Below are positions 41,637 to 54,200 of a stretch of DNA of 64,000 nt, one piece after another; the stretch's first letter is position 1; the number at the start of each line of letters is the position of its first letter. The DNA is taken from NCBI GenBank assembly GCA_004380135.1, contig QXCR01000003.1, positions 372,001 through 436,000 on the forward strand, in the 5' to 3' direction. Made by a program: the position numbers and the translations under genes. The notes below the pieces were generated by a model, which saw only the letters and a program-made list of their open reading frames with translations, was not told the DNA's origin and made no database searches. This DNA is from Stemphylium vesicarium. Lineage: Eukaryota; Ascomycota; Dothideomycetes; Pleosporales; Pleosporaceae.

Positions 41637-44600
41637 ATGGAAGCCGAACCGTCTCAACAAACACAGCCCGCTACACAACAGGTCTTGGACCCACGTCGCT
41701 TGGGCAGGAACAACTCGGGCTTGAACGATGGGGACATATCAGATGTCCTCGTCATCTTACATCCCGCCACGCCCACTGCCATCAAGATTGTCGAACAAGC
41801 CGCACAAAACCGACCCGAACATGTGCTCTTCCGGAATTCGCTCGACTCTATGAGTGGATCTATCGCCGATGTTGAAGAGCAAGAGACGTTCATAATCAAC
41901 GCACATGAAGAACAGCCAGGACGCAGTTCCCGTGCCGGTGCCGACCTGGCCCTTCGGTTGTCCTCCGCGAAGAAACTGAAGTTCAAGGATCTCGGTTTCA
42001 TCTTCGGACGCAACCACCAGAGCGCTGATATCATCTTTGGGCAGGACTCTGGGAAGCGGATAAGCAATCAACATTTCAGAATCTACCTGAACGTGGACGG
42101 TCTGCTCATGATTGAAGACATGTCCACCAACGGTACCATTGTTGATGACTCGCTTCTGAAGTGTAAGGACAAACGCTTCAGCAAGATTCGGATGCTGAGT
42201 TCTGGTTCGATAATCTGCATCCAGAACTCCAACGATGCGGAGATGATTAAATTCATCGTCCGGGTGCCTTCAAGGGTGTCTTACATGGAGCGCTTCCGGG
42301 AAAATCTTCGCAACTTCATCACGGAGTGTACGCCCGACTTTAACGCAGAGAAGAGCAAAGCGGTACAGCGAGTCACGAAACAGTATGGTGGACCGGCAAT
42401 GAAATGGGACGGCGGGACAAACTACAACATCATCGGTATGTATTGTCACATTTATGAGCTGAACAACTACTAACTCTTCCTAGGCCAGATCGGAAAAGGC
42501 GCTTTCGCAACGGTTTATCAACTCGCCACAAAAATGACTGGCAAGCTCTTGGCCGCGAAGGAACTCGAGAAGCGGCGGTTCATGAAGAATGGTATGCTTG
42601 ACAAGAAGATCGACAACGAGATGAAGATTATGCAGGATCTCCGGCACCCGAACATCGTAGAATTCGTTGAGTACTACGACCAAGGAGACTACCTATATAT
42701 CATCATGGAGTTCGTCCGACAAGGTGACTTGCAAGGTTACCTCAACCAGCATGGCTCGATGAAGGAGGACGTCGCCAGGAGTATGGCGCAGCAGATCTTG
42801 AGCGCCCTCAACTATCTGCATCGGGCGAAAATCACTCATCGTGATATCAAGCCGGACAACATCCTCATCGCCGAGACTGACCCGTTCACGGTCAAGCTAT
42901 CCGACTTTGGATTATCTAAAGTTGTCAAGCACGAGGAAACCTTCCTCAAAACTTTCTGCGGCACACTCTTGTACTGCGCTCCCGAAGTCTTCCCTGACTT
43001 CAATGGACAGTCCAAGGGTACCAAGCGTCGACGCGGTGCGAAGACATACCACTCTTATAGCTCCTCGGTAGACATCTGGTCTTTCGGAGGTGTCTTGTGG
43101 TATGCGCTCTGTGGCCAGCCTCCGTTTAGAGGCATTGCAGATGCTACGGGCGAAGGGATGTATCACAACATCATGGAAACTCCGCTCGACCCTACCCCTC
43201 TCCAAGAGGCGGGCGTCTCCGCTGCTTGCATCGATCTCCTCACGCGAATGCTTCGAACAGATCCCGCCGAGCGACCCACTGATCGCGATTGCTTGAACCA
43301 TCCATGGCTCAAGGAGGGTGTGACGGTCCCCGCTGACCCTGCATTGCAGTCCATCGTCGAAGAAGAAGAAGAGGAGGAGGAGGGGGAGCAAGAAGAGGAA
43401 CCTGAGCAGCAGTTGTCACAGCTCAGTCTTCAGGAGGAGATACCTGAGTCGGATGATGAGGCTGACGTTCTCTCCGACGAAGAGCTCATGGGCATGATGA
43501 CTGAGCCACGGCCAAAACGAGTCCGCGCCGACCCGCGGTACCCACGAAATCAGGCGCGTGACCGCGAAGAGTCCAGTGTCGAGCCATCATTCACGTCTTC
43601 GCATCTCGTCAACGAGGGCGAGAGCTTCCAGGTTATGCCAACACCACGGCAGCCTCGCTTATTCGGCGAGATTGGACAATCCGCTCTGGAAAGCTCGGGG
43701 GTACTGAGCGCGCACGCCACCGATGCTTTGACGCATGAAGAGTCCGTCCGACGTGATCAGAATGACGGCGCTGCAGATTTTAGTCACAGAGAAGGTGGGG
43801 TGGAGCATCAAATACCGTTCACCGCACCGCCACGACTCGACCGAGGCTTCTCATCGCCCAGTCTTTTAGGCACCGAGTCCCTGGTGCGGGACCTTAACAT
43901 GACCTCGCCGCACTCTCCAGTCTCCAGGACGCAGAGTCCTGTGATGCCAGCAACGCCAAAGACACCCGAAGTCGTACAGCACAGCTCTCTTTCGCACTCG
44001 TCCAAAGAGTTTAGTCAAATCAGCGAGCCGACACCGAAAGCACGACCGTCCGGGTTGAACCGTCTGATCGAGCTTCCAATGACTGCGTCGTACTGGTACG
44101 ATCCGCGAGACCCGAATACTCATAACCTGGAGTATGCATCGAGGGTGAGTGGACGCGACTTCTCTGTCAGTCGGGATGCGACCGCTGGAGCATCCGCGTA
44201 CCCAGACACTACAACAGGGTCAGAGGCGAGTGCTCCATCTGACACCTCAAGCGTTGCAGCGGCTCCTTCTCCCGCTGCCGATATGCCATCCGTGCCCGCT
44301 GAGTTGGACATTCGGCCACCGCCAAGGCGACTGGGCAAACTCGTTGCGACGCCAGATTCGTTTGCGCCCAACCTCACCCTCAGCATCAGCCAGCGCAAGA
44401 CATCGTGGGGTCGCCTAGGCAATAATACGATCGTGTACGAGCACAGCCGTGACACGCGCATCCCCAAGACGGCGTTCATCATCTTCTTCTACTCTCCCAA
44501 TGGCAAAACGCAGGAGACAGTGGACGAACTATCCCAGCAAGGCAAAGACTGGACAAGCCTGCAAGATCTGAAGGTCGGCATCTGGACATGCGCCACGCAC

Positions 44601-44819
44601 GGCATCTCGATCAACGGCAAGCACCTCCGCCAAAAGGACGAGAAGGGCCGCGCTCTATACGGCCACCTGCACACCGGCGACATCATTCAGGTATACCACG
44701 ATGCCCGCGGAACTGAATGCCTCAAGTTCCGTTGTGACTTTTACCTCGGCGCTGGCAAGGAACCGCGGCCAACGGGCGACAGCTTCAGCACTCTGATCGG
44801 GAACAGGCTCGAGCAGTGA
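41637..44819 (+). CDS. FHA-domain serine/threonine kinase (Rad53/Chk2-like architecture)
   Basis: A CAMK-type protein kinase that reads phospho-threonine through FHA domains, probably in a DNA-damage or cell-cycle checkpoint. The start codon sits in an ideal context (GCCACCATGG). Exons 41637-42435 and 42484-44819 give 1044 residues. The N-terminal FHA (about 118-210) has FGRNHQSADIIF, ISNQHFRIY and DMSTNGTIV. The kinase domain (about 265-560) has GKGAFATVY, AAKEL, HRDIKPDN, DFGLSK and the GTLLYCAPE activation segment. A long acidic, Ser/Pro-rich linker follows, with a poly-Glu run (43360-43400). Residues about 897-1028 (W-RLGNNTIVY...GISINGKHL...HTGDIIQVYH) look like a second FHA-like domain. 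FHA-kinase-FHA resembles yeast Rad53, whereas the classical filamentous Chk2 (PRD-4) has one FHA, so direct orthology is uncertain. It runs convergent with RIM15. Confidence 0.88.
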
Positions 44820-45623
44820 GCCTGTCGCTGGCGATACGAGATCTTCCGCGTCCTTGTCGAGACATTATCAATGTCTCTCTCTTTTCTTTTCCTTTTTTTT
44901 TATCACCGCTATGTTAGCTATCATCATTTGCTTCTTTTTAGCGGGCGTTGGCATATTTTTCTTGTATCACCACCACTACTACTACAACTATTGCATTTCC
45001 GCATATCATCTCTTTTGTAATAGCATTCTCACTTTTTGTCCTCTGCGGATCCTGGAAGACGCGGGTCCGATCGGTCCGATCAAAATTGGCATTTTTCTTT
45101 TCTCAGCAACAGCAGCGAGTGGGGGATGGGTTTACGCGTACCGTAAAAAATGAGGAAAGAAGGGGAAGGGGAGTTGCCATATCATCATCATTCACGTTGT
45201 GCAATACAGCACATGGAATTTGGCGCTTTTCAATCGCAAGTAATGGCAATGTTTGAAGAATGTACTGCTGGAAGGAATATATTTGTGACTACGCATAGAT
45301 TAACATTATCAATCGACCCTCATCAAATGACCACAAAAAGGATAATAATGCGTTGATTTCACGTGCTATGTTAAGACTGCATAGATTCTCCCTCCTTTGC
45401 TGACATTACACAGAACAATCAAATGTCATTGCTTTGTGAGTAGAAGCATCAAACAGGAAGGGAAGTCTGATCAGCCAGCAGCACTAAGAAGACCACGACA
45501 TCACATTGCAGGCGCGGAAACTGGCGATTGAAAGTGAAAAAGGATCCCAAAAGGGACAAAGATTCTTTTAACAATCGCAGCTAATACATGGCCATAGGCC
45601 CCTCGGGTCGCAGTGCAACATAT

Positions 45624-45660
<37 letters not shown>

Positions 45661-46244
45661 GAGGAAGGAAAAGTGCCAAATTGTACTGATACACGCCCCC
45701 GCCATATACACCAATCTCTCTCCGTTTCCTTGACGAAGATGGAGAAAGCTCGGCTAGAACAAGAAAAAGAGCGACAGGTTGAACACCCAACGAGCACTTC
45801 GTGTGGACTGGGTATACAACGATAAAACAAACAGACCAAAAAAAGCGAATGACCAAAAAAAAAGGATGTCCTCCCCTCCGACCGACCGACCCCCTTCTCC
45901 AAAAGATGCCATGTGATAAGGAAAGAAGATGATCGACTATATAGACATAGCTTGGAAGAGAAAGACCCAAGTGCTCGAGCCAGACGACTGTTTCAACGTT
46001 CGCCAACGCTGATGCGCCAGCCGTGGTGGTGAAAAGCACTGGAAAGAAAAAAGGTAAAAGAGAAAAAGAGAACAAGGTGCGGCTAATTCATCCACTGAAG
46101 AAAAGGCTGTTTCCCGGTACACTACCCATTAGAAACACCGCCAACACCATGCTTTCGCTCAAAAAACATGTGGTTTTAAGCTGTAAACCCAAACGAACAA
46201 TTTACTAAACGACGACGACGACCAAACGATGGGCGTGGCACGGC
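44820..46244. other. Convergent intergenic region, FHA kinase / RIM15
   Basis: 1.4 kb between two converging stop codons, with T-rich and A-rich runs expected of two 3' UTRs. No gene was recognised. Confidence 0.5.
45629..45658. repeat. (GA)n microsatellite
   Basis: About 14 uninterrupted GA units in the convergent 3' region, in the RIM15 3' flank. Likely polymorphic in length; no function shown. Confidence 0.9.
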
Positions 46245-49200
46245 CTACGTGTCAGTCGCACTGCTTGGGCGAGGCGTAGGATCCAGATCTGGTGTCGTGA
46301 CGGCCTTTGCCTTGGGCGTTGGATCTGGGTCTGGACTAGTCGCATCCTTCTGCGCCTTGGGTGTTTCCATGACAAACTCTTCGACGTCATCGCCTGGCTG
46401 CTCGGGGAAGATGACGGGCGGTGTGAGCGACATGGGTGCGACCTGAGGTGTGGTAAGACTGCCTTCGTATTCTTCCGCTGCCCGGTCTTCTGTGATCATG
46501 GGTGGAGGAGAGGAGGGTAGCGTAGATTCAAGCTGGCCAGGATCTTCCACCGAGATGACGCTACCTCTGCTGTTGGTGCGCATCATTTCGATTCCGAGCT
46601 TGGAGGTCGATTTTGGGCGCGACTTGGGGCTCCGGGTGCGGACGGGAGCATGGCCCAGCTCGTCATCTTCATCATCACCAGACTCTGCCGATTCGTGTTT
46701 CCGCGTCTCTAGTATGCGACGTTTGGCACCCACTTGCTCTGTAGATCTCTGACGGCGGATCGTTGCCTCCTCTAGGGCGGCCGGCGCGGAATCCCCGTGG
46801 GGAAGTTCAGGTGCACCGCTACGATTGGGTGAAGCAACCTTGGGATCCGCATTAGCTGCATCATCCCCGAGCGCCAGACCACCCATAGCTCGCGCCATGT
46901 CTCGCTCGCGCCAATCGTCTGCGTTGTGGATCCTGACAGGTATGTCCTCGCCTGCACGACTGTCGTTGTCTCCGAAGAAGCTCGAGCTAATAGAATCTTC
47001 GCGGCTAGAGCCTCGGTAGCTGGCAGAAGGCACTGCCGGATAGCCTGAAGAATTCGATGTGGGGCTGTCCTCCTGTCGCGAAGACTCTTGTCGAAGCCCT
47101 GAGGGCATAATTGATGGGTACATCTGGTTCGACGTCCACCCTGGCGGCGGTGCTTTCCATTGACACAACCTACTAAGGGTGTCGGTGAGCTTGGCAACAG
47201 TAGGCGGCTTCTCGATGAGCGCATCAAAGTAATGGGGCGCCTGCAGCTCCTTGAGATATCCAGTGACAGCGACGATTGGCGTATGGGTGTTTGCGTTCTT
47301 AGTATCGCGAATCATGCGAGCAACATCTGCTCCATTGACCTGGGGCAGGCGAAATTCCATCATGATCACATCGAATTTGACCTCTCCCATGGCGTAACGT
47401 ATTGCTTCGGATCCATTGGTGACAGTCAAAGTGCGGCAGCGCAACTTCTCTAGGAGCTTCTCCATAACGAGCCGAGACACTGGATGATCCTCACAGATCA
47501 AGACATCCAGAGGCCGGAAGAAGGGGCCATCACCGAAGCTGATCTGAGAAAGCCTGCGAGAGCTTTGCCTGCGTCTCTGTACACGAAGCAGCGCCTTGGC
47601 ACGAGAGTCCTCGGTGTCTGATGATGATGGTGAAACGTCGAGGACCTGACTTCGACGCTTATAGTGTCCGGGAAGCAGATCACGTACAATGTCATCCTCT
47701 TGAGACCCAACTGTTTGTGATCGCGCGCGGGGTGAATCTGCAGTCGTTGGACCTGCAGAGATTTGGCGTTGCGCAGTTGCAGGGCTCTCTTGCGATGTTC
47801 CAGTAGGTGCTGATGGAGTTTTCGAGAGCTTGATCGGCGAGATGGCGTCTGTAGAAGCTCGCAAACCTGACGTACGCGAAGCATCGAACGAGTTACCTGG
47901 CTGCAGTGACGACGGGTTGCTTGTTGAATGTGACAATGTAGACGAGCTACTAGACGTCTTTCTCCGGTCATGGTGCTGCCCAGTACTGAATTGCACGAGC
48001 AATGGGGAAGAGGGTTGGGAGCCACGACTAGGAGAGGAATGCGGGCCGCTGATGGACGGTGATGATGGCCGCCCGGGGGCTCTATTCGTGGACAGCGTAC
48101 GCTTGAGAGGACCAGGTAGCATTGGACTGTTTTCCAAAGATGGTGAAGGAGATGTGACGCTGGGCGACTGGACAGGAGGCGGTGGCTTGTTTTGTGGAAG
48201 CATAGCTTCTGCGCGTAGCTTTTGAATGACATCTTTGTTTGCCTTCTCTAGAACCGGAAGGTTCTTATAGCTGAAGTTACCAAAGTCATCAGTCGCCATG
48301 GGCTCGCTCAGCCGCCGCGATCGGCCTTCTCGCACATGTGCTGGGATGTGAAGAGGGATCAGTCCACGCTTCATTGTTGACACCGTCACTTGTGATCGCA
48401 CTCTAGAAAGAGCATCATGCGGTCGATCGGGATAGTCAGCACTGGGGGTGCCCGCGGGTGTCGTCGCTTGGTCTTCGAATTCAGGGTTGAAGTTGGCCAT
48501 AGCTGCTCCTCTGGCGTCAAAGTATTCTGTATCTTCTGGATTCTCAGGGGCAGGGATGAAAGAGGCTTCCTCATCTCGCAATGTGTCCCAATCGACGCCA
48601 ACAAACCACGGGTGGCTTCTGATCTCTTCACCACCGCTAGCGAATTTCTCATCCTTGTTTGCACCCAGTCGTTGGGAAGGGTCAGAACACATGAGACGGT
48701 TCATGAGGTCTTTGGCCTCGTCTGAGATGTCGTAAAGCTCATCGTCATCCTCGGGCCAGTCGATTCTTCGCGCAAGGATATTCTCAAACACCTCTTCAGG
48801 GGTGTCGGCGTGGAAGGGTGGGTACCCATATAGAGACTCAAACAGGATGCACCCTAGAGACCACCAATCGCTGACTTCATCTTGGCCGTTGCCGGCGATG
48901 GTCTCTGGAGCCAGGTAGTCGGGAGTGCCAACGAACTTCCTATCACTGTCTTCAGGGTCGAACAAGGCCATGGGCGGAGGTGGCATTGTTGTTGATGGTG
49001 GAAGCGCGATGTTCTGAGCTACTGCAGACTGGCTCATTGAGTTCGGTGCAGAGTAGGGATCAGGCGAGCCGTCATCACTGAATGCCTCTTCTTCTATGGG
49101 TGACCGTCCGCGAGGATGGCTGAACGAATCGTCAGCTATAGAAAAACGACGGAACATGGCCTGTAGCGCGTCACTGTCCTGACTGTCGCTCCGAGTTCCC

Positions 49201-52175
49201 GAGGTTCGCCTTGAGGGTTCACGGCTCTGCTGTGAAGTCTCCCGGTTCAAGCTGAAGTAGGACGGTTGGCCAATATCACCGGCAAGAGCGGGCGTCATGG
49301 ATGGTGTTGCCGAAGGCGAATGATTCAGGTCAAACGAAGCCGAGCGTGAAGACCCGACAGAAATCGCGCGGTGAAAAGGGCCCGTCTTGAGTAGATCCGG
49401 GGCAGGCTCCACTGACTTGAGCGCACGCTTTTGTCGACCAATCATACCCATACGTGACAGACCAAAGTCGGTCAGTTTGAGATGGCCTTTGCCGTCAATG
49501 AGAAGGTTGTCTGGTTTGAGATCGCGATGAACAATGCTGCGACTGTGCAAATGCTCCACTCCCAAGACAACCTCGGCCAAGTACTTCTTCGCCCAATCCT
49601 CAGGCAAAGCACCGAGAACTTTGATCAGCGAAGCACAATCGCCACCATTGAGGTATTCCATGACCAGGTAGAGATAGTCCTTGCTCGAAAAGGTCCAGTA
49701 TAACTTGGCCACAAAGTCACTCTCGCCTTGCCACATCATAATGGCTCGCTCGGCCTTTACGTTGGTGACTTGATTCTTTGCAATCATGTCTGCCTTCTTC
49801 AACACTTTGATAGCATAGTATTCTCCAGTAGACTTCTTCTTTGCAAGATAGACACTACCAAAGGCACCTTTGCTAATTGGCTTGATGATTTCGAAATCCT
49901 TGATTGATGGGGGAACAGCGCGTGGTTGCGGTTGGGTGGTGGGGATCAGACGAGGTGATAGCTTCGGACCATCTGAGCCAGCAGTGGATGATTGTCTGCG
50001 GTGGTGATGTATTGCGTGTATCATTGCTGGCGATGAGAATTCGGTGGTTTGCAGGACGGGTGAGGTGATTGGTGACTGCATGCCGTCCACACCACTCGGA
50101 AGGCGCGGCTTGGTCGTCCGAAGAGGAGAAGAAGGCGGGGGTATCATTGAGCGGGCGGGTGAGTGCTGTCTGCTCGACATGACACTCGGAAGTATCAAGC
50201 TCTTGCGCTTGCGTTCTCTTGAGCTAGCTACCCTTCCTAAGCCAACGTCAGAGGTTGCGGGTGAATCAGCTCGCCGGGGGCCAGAGAGCACCGAGGAACG
50301 CATACTGGTATCACTCTCAGCACCCGCATCGCTCTCGAAATGCATGGACTGTCGCTTATTATGGGTTGCTATGTTGATGGCACCTGCATGCGACCGAGGT
50401 GTCTGGCAACCTCCTCTCGGACTACTGGACCTATTTGAGCCTGCCACAGAAGACTCGCGACGACCCACTCGTGCTGACAAAGAAACCTCTGATGTGTTGC
50501 GCAAAGCCTGTGCCATTGAAGAAGGAGCATCAAACGACCCAGGGAATATGCCCTCTTCACCTGGGGCAGTATCTGTGGCTGTGTCTGTAGCGGTATCGGT
50601 ATCATTGGCGTCTGATTGCACCTCCTCTTCCTGCTGCTCGTCTTCCGAGGAGCTGTCTTCGCCTGCAGCGATGCGGGCAGCTTTCAGAATCGCAGCCTCG
50701 ATGCACTCCTGGACCAAAACATCAAACTCAATGCGCAGGCGTTCAGAGTACTCCAAGACGCGACGATGCCGTGTGACGGCGTCAATCTTTGCCTTTGCGA
50801 GCTTACTGGTGTCTTCGCATAGTAACTTCAGACCTTCGGTATGGTCCACTGAGCCCGTGGTAGGCGATTGCCATTGAAGTACTTGAGATATGCGGTTCTC
50901 TGATTGCGGTGATTGGGTGCGGAATTCGGAGATTGCTTGGCCACGAGCATTGTCCTTGACCGCGGGTGTGTTGATCTCAAGGGCGGTATCACAGAGATCT
51001 AGGACTAGCTCAACTATGCGAGCCAGAGGTCTTCGAACTGCAAACGATCGCGCACGATGATGGCCGAACCCGGAAGAACGCTCCGAACGCTCGCGGGATC
51101 TTGAGGGTGGTGATGCGGGGGAATTGCGGCCAGACGGGGTACCCGAGGGTGTGCCGGAGGAAGGAGTGGACGTCGCATGGATGATGAGGCCCTTGTATTC
51201 TGCGGGTTGAAGCGGCTGCACTGAATCTATCGACGCAGCTCGTGACCGCTGGCTGTGCGATTCGAGAGTATCTAGGACCCTGACAATGGCATTGCGGTGT
51301 TCAGCGAGCGTTTCCTGGGCCATTTGTACGTCCATTTCAGCGCGGTGCTCTTGGAGGCATAGCTCGGAATGCTTCTCGAACCACCAGGGTGTTATCTGCC
51401 GCTCGCAGATCCGACACAAGACTGGTAGAGGTGGGGCTTGGGTCCCGGAGTCGGTAGCGCTCTGCTCGGCAAGGCCTGTGAGGTAATGGGCCAGAACTTC
51501 AGCTCCAACACCAAGGGCCTCGACGAGGACCTCTGGGAGATCGATAGTAACCTCGCGGATGACTGAAGGGCGTACCATCCACATGGTCTGCTATGGTTAG
51601 TACTGTGCGAATGTTGAATCATGTCAGGAACGTACGTGGCTTTCGGCTCCGGTCGTTCTGTCGTATACCATGATGCCCTGCGCTTCTACGTTCAGAAACT
51701 GCTCTTCGTCTTCGGAGGTGTCGATTGGTGAGAGGGGGATGTGCTCCTGCCCTTCAATGGTGGAGTGTTTTGATCGTCGGTTCCGCAGGATTGAGTGGGG
51801 GCCCAGCTGGATAGCGAAGCGGGCAATGTGGCTCCGTGAATCGTCCTTCCTAACAGATTCGATGGTCTCAGCGAAGCCATCGGCGCCGCTGCATATGATG
51901 TCGAGTACAGGCTTGCCGGTGACTTCCTTGGGCAGCGAGCCGATCACGTCAGTCCACGAGGGACTGACATAGCGAATCTTGCCCTCGAGATCTAGGTCCA
52001 TGATGATGTTCAGGCTATGTTCGGCGGCCTCTTTGAGGTCTTGTCGCTCGTTGCGCATGTCCTGGCTAACAGTGCGCTCCATATTCTGTCGGTGGCCGGG
52101 AGAGCCCGCGGCCTCCTGCTTCAATGCGGTGACGGCGGGGGGCGCTAGCGTGGTAGGTTTCTTTTCGTCGGCCAT
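46245..52175 (-). CDS. RIM15: RIM15-type PAS/kinase/receiver protein
   Basis: A large AGC-family kinase of the Greatwall/RIM15 type, acting downstream of TOR and PKA in entry to quiescence, stress tolerance and development. Exons 52175-51636 and 51587-46245 give 1960 residues. ATG 52175 (CAGCAATGGCCGAC) was chosen because the frame further upstream starts only with GTG. Order: a PAS-like domain (residues 50-150, NIIMDLDLEGKIRYVSPSW), then a zinc-finger-like CRICERQITPWWFEKHSELC (about 240). The kinase has KGAFGSVYLA (about 745), HRDLKPDN (about 866) and DFGLSRMG. It is split by an insert of some 170 residues before VGTPDYLAPE (about 1065). A C-terminal receiver-like domain (about 1540-1660) has LICEDHPVSR and VTGYLKELQ. 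The canonical phospho-acceptor Asp is replaced by Glu (IMMEFRLP), so phosphotransfer there is unlikely. Low-complexity linkers are Ser/Pro-rich. Intact. Confidence 0.93.
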
Positions 52176-52461
52176 TGCTGCTGTTGGGGCGTGGGTGTGC
52201 ACTTGGTGATGCTCGCGCCCGTCGCCGGTTCAGGGAATTTGGGCGTGTGCCCGAGGGCTGGTTGGTTGTGTGCTATAAGCAGAGGGCGCCCAAGACCATG
52301 GTGGAAGGTTACGAGACGGTCCGGAAGCGACGGTCGGGGGGTCTGCTGGTGAGAGCTTCGCCTTGTCGAGCAGTGCGGTGCTTGCTGACTACAATGAGGG
52401 TGGGCCTCGCGACCAAACCGGCGGACTAGTCTAGACACGCTGCATTGCGGTGCTGGACGAA

Positions 52462-52520
52462 GGGAGTCGGGGGGAGTCGGGGCAGTCGGGGCAGTCAGGG
52501 CAGTCAGGGCAGTCGGGGGC
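52462..52520. repeat. G-rich 9-bp tandem repeat upstream of RIM15
   Basis: Imperfect copies of GGGCAGTCA / GGGGGAGTC on the plus strand, giving at least six G-runs within 60 bases, about 300 bases upstream of the RIM15 start. On the plus strand this could form a G-quadruplex in promoter or leader DNA. That is inference from the G-run spacing. Confidence 0.7.
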
Positions 52521-52541
52521 AGCGTGAGCTTTGGCTGTTGT

Positions 52542-52577
52542 CGTGGCCGTGGCCGTGGCCGTGGACGTGGACGTGGT
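52542..52577. repeat. Hexamer tandem repeat (CGTGGC/CGTGGA)n
   Basis: Six head-to-tail hexamers, CGTGGCCGTGGCCGTGGC followed by CGTGGACGTGG, lie just beyond the G-rich repeat in the RIM15 upstream region. Confidence 0.8.
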
Positions 52578-53517
52578 GTTGGCTGCCGTGGTCGACAAGA
52601 TGACGGCGTGTGGATATTATTTTTTGGGGCGAGATGGGTGGTTAATGGGTGGAGAGGGGCACACAATAGACGTCTCAGCCGGCAGCACGACCGTGAGAGG
52701 GCAACAGGAGAACGTGATCGGACGCCTGCAGCAGCGTACAGTATAGAGACGAAAGAAAGCACGCCAAACAAGCAGACGAGCTGCAGGCATGCGAGGGCAC
52801 CTCTTCGGCAACGCTATCCAGTTGGCAAAAGTCCCCACGCAGCACGCGTCGAGTGAAAGTCACACGGAAAACAGCCGTGCAGCGCGGAGCCTAAGTGGGT
52901 GCATGATGCTGCATCGTCGACCTAACCCTAGAGGACGGCCCATGGACTGCGCCGAGCGCCCCGACAATGCCTGCACTTCCCGGCTGCCAAAATAACGGCA
53001 GAAACCTCAATCTTTTGTTTCACCCAACACCCGATCGACAGGGTGCGCAATCAATCGAGATGGCTGCACGCACGAAGGATCAGATACGCCATGCTTCTGC
53101 TGCTGGCCTTGCTGGCCTTGCCGTCTGCTCACATATGACCCTCCCCTCACGCCGCAGGAACTGCATTCATTGACCGCCTCCTCGTTGCATGCTCCCGGCA
53201 ATCCCTGGAATCGAGTGCATGGCTATTTTCTGTGAGGTGCCTGCCGTAGCCAACTTCCAACTGGGCAGTCTGTGTTATTTGCGCAGTCCATGCTCTCTTG
53301 TCAGCTTAGGCGACACGAGACGAATCACAGCCGACTATGACCCAGAGTGCAGTCGTTGTCGATAGCAGCATGCGGCACCGTAAAGACGCTTGTCGTCAGC
53401 CCTTGTTATCAGCAGCCCCCAATGCTATCTGAACCGTTCAGATAATACCATGGGCCCAGACGGTGCACCCTCGACAAACGCATGTTCACGCCATCATCAG
53501 CCGAGCGCCATCGCCTT

Positions 53518-53543
53518 CCCCCTCCCCCCCCCCCCCCCCTCCA
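53518..53543. repeat. Poly-C tract
   Basis: Nearly uninterrupted run of about 23 C (CCCCCTCCCC...CCCT), a likely length-variable site. G-rich on the minus strand. Confidence 0.9.
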
Positions 53544-54101
53544 CCCAAACTGTGCTACGTTGCACGACTGACCTCGTTATTGCTGCCCACGACAACAACA
53601 TGCCCCTCGTTAGGACCTGCAGCGTCGCCTTGGATACACCACCAGGAAAGACGTGCAGATCTGCCCACCCCATCCAATCATGCTCCTCTCGCATGCACCT
53701 CTGCCTCTTCCCCGTCCTGCGTCGATGCGGCCCAGGCCCACTACGTCTGCACCTAAGACGGGCTTGTCTACGGCCCTTTAGGGATTACACACGGTGGAGC
53801 AGACATATCTCCGCTCCGTTCCCTTCCTATTCGACGTCAGTCTGGGAACCACCAAAAGGTGTGAACGCTCGACGCAATATCGCGCCTGCCACTACCCTCA
53901 CTTCCGAGCACGTAATCCGACCCACCCTCACCTCATTAGCGTCACGCTAGCGAGAATCGCCACCTGGCCGACGAACCACAGACTTTCAACGCATTAAGTA
54001 AGTGTTATTGGAGAAGGTCGCTAACCTAAATTACATACTACAGCCTCTTCCTGTCGACCGACCCAACGCTGAGGGCATGGGACGTTATCTACTGCGGGCG
54101 T

Positions 54102-54129
54102 GGTGGTTGTTGTTGTTGTTGTTGTTGTT
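54102..54129. repeat. (GTT)n microsatellite
   Basis: About eight GTT units, followed by AACGCC, 70 bases downstream of the Tudor-like gene's stop, in its 3' flank. Confidence 0.9.
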
Positions 54130-54200
54130 AACGCCGGCGTGATCACTATGCGTTGCTCCAGGCGACACACACTGCCCCATCATAACCACCGACATCCGAG

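Larger units (their letters stand above)
52578..54200. other. Intergenic region between RIM15 and the Tudor-like gene
   Basis: 1.6 kb, no gene recognised. It holds a C-tract and a GTT microsatellite, listed separately. The open stretch 53390-53950 has no motif and a composition dominated by the C-tract, so I do not call it. Confidence 0.45.

Noticed and set aside
41252..41875. 207-codon frame overlapping the FHA-kinase start
   Set aside because: No motif; its 3' half overlaps kinase codons in another frame. The ideal ATG context at 41637 marks the real start.
50044..50877. 277-codon frame on the plus strand inside RIM15
   Set aside because: Antisense shadow of the Ser/Pro-rich RIM15 linker.
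52176..52202. Nine-residue RIM15 extension from 52202
   Set aside because: That frame begins with GTG rather than ATG; ATG 52175 has a good context.
53390..53950. 186-codon frame upstream of the Tudor-like gene
   Set aside because: Built around the poly-C tract, with no domain or expected splice structure.
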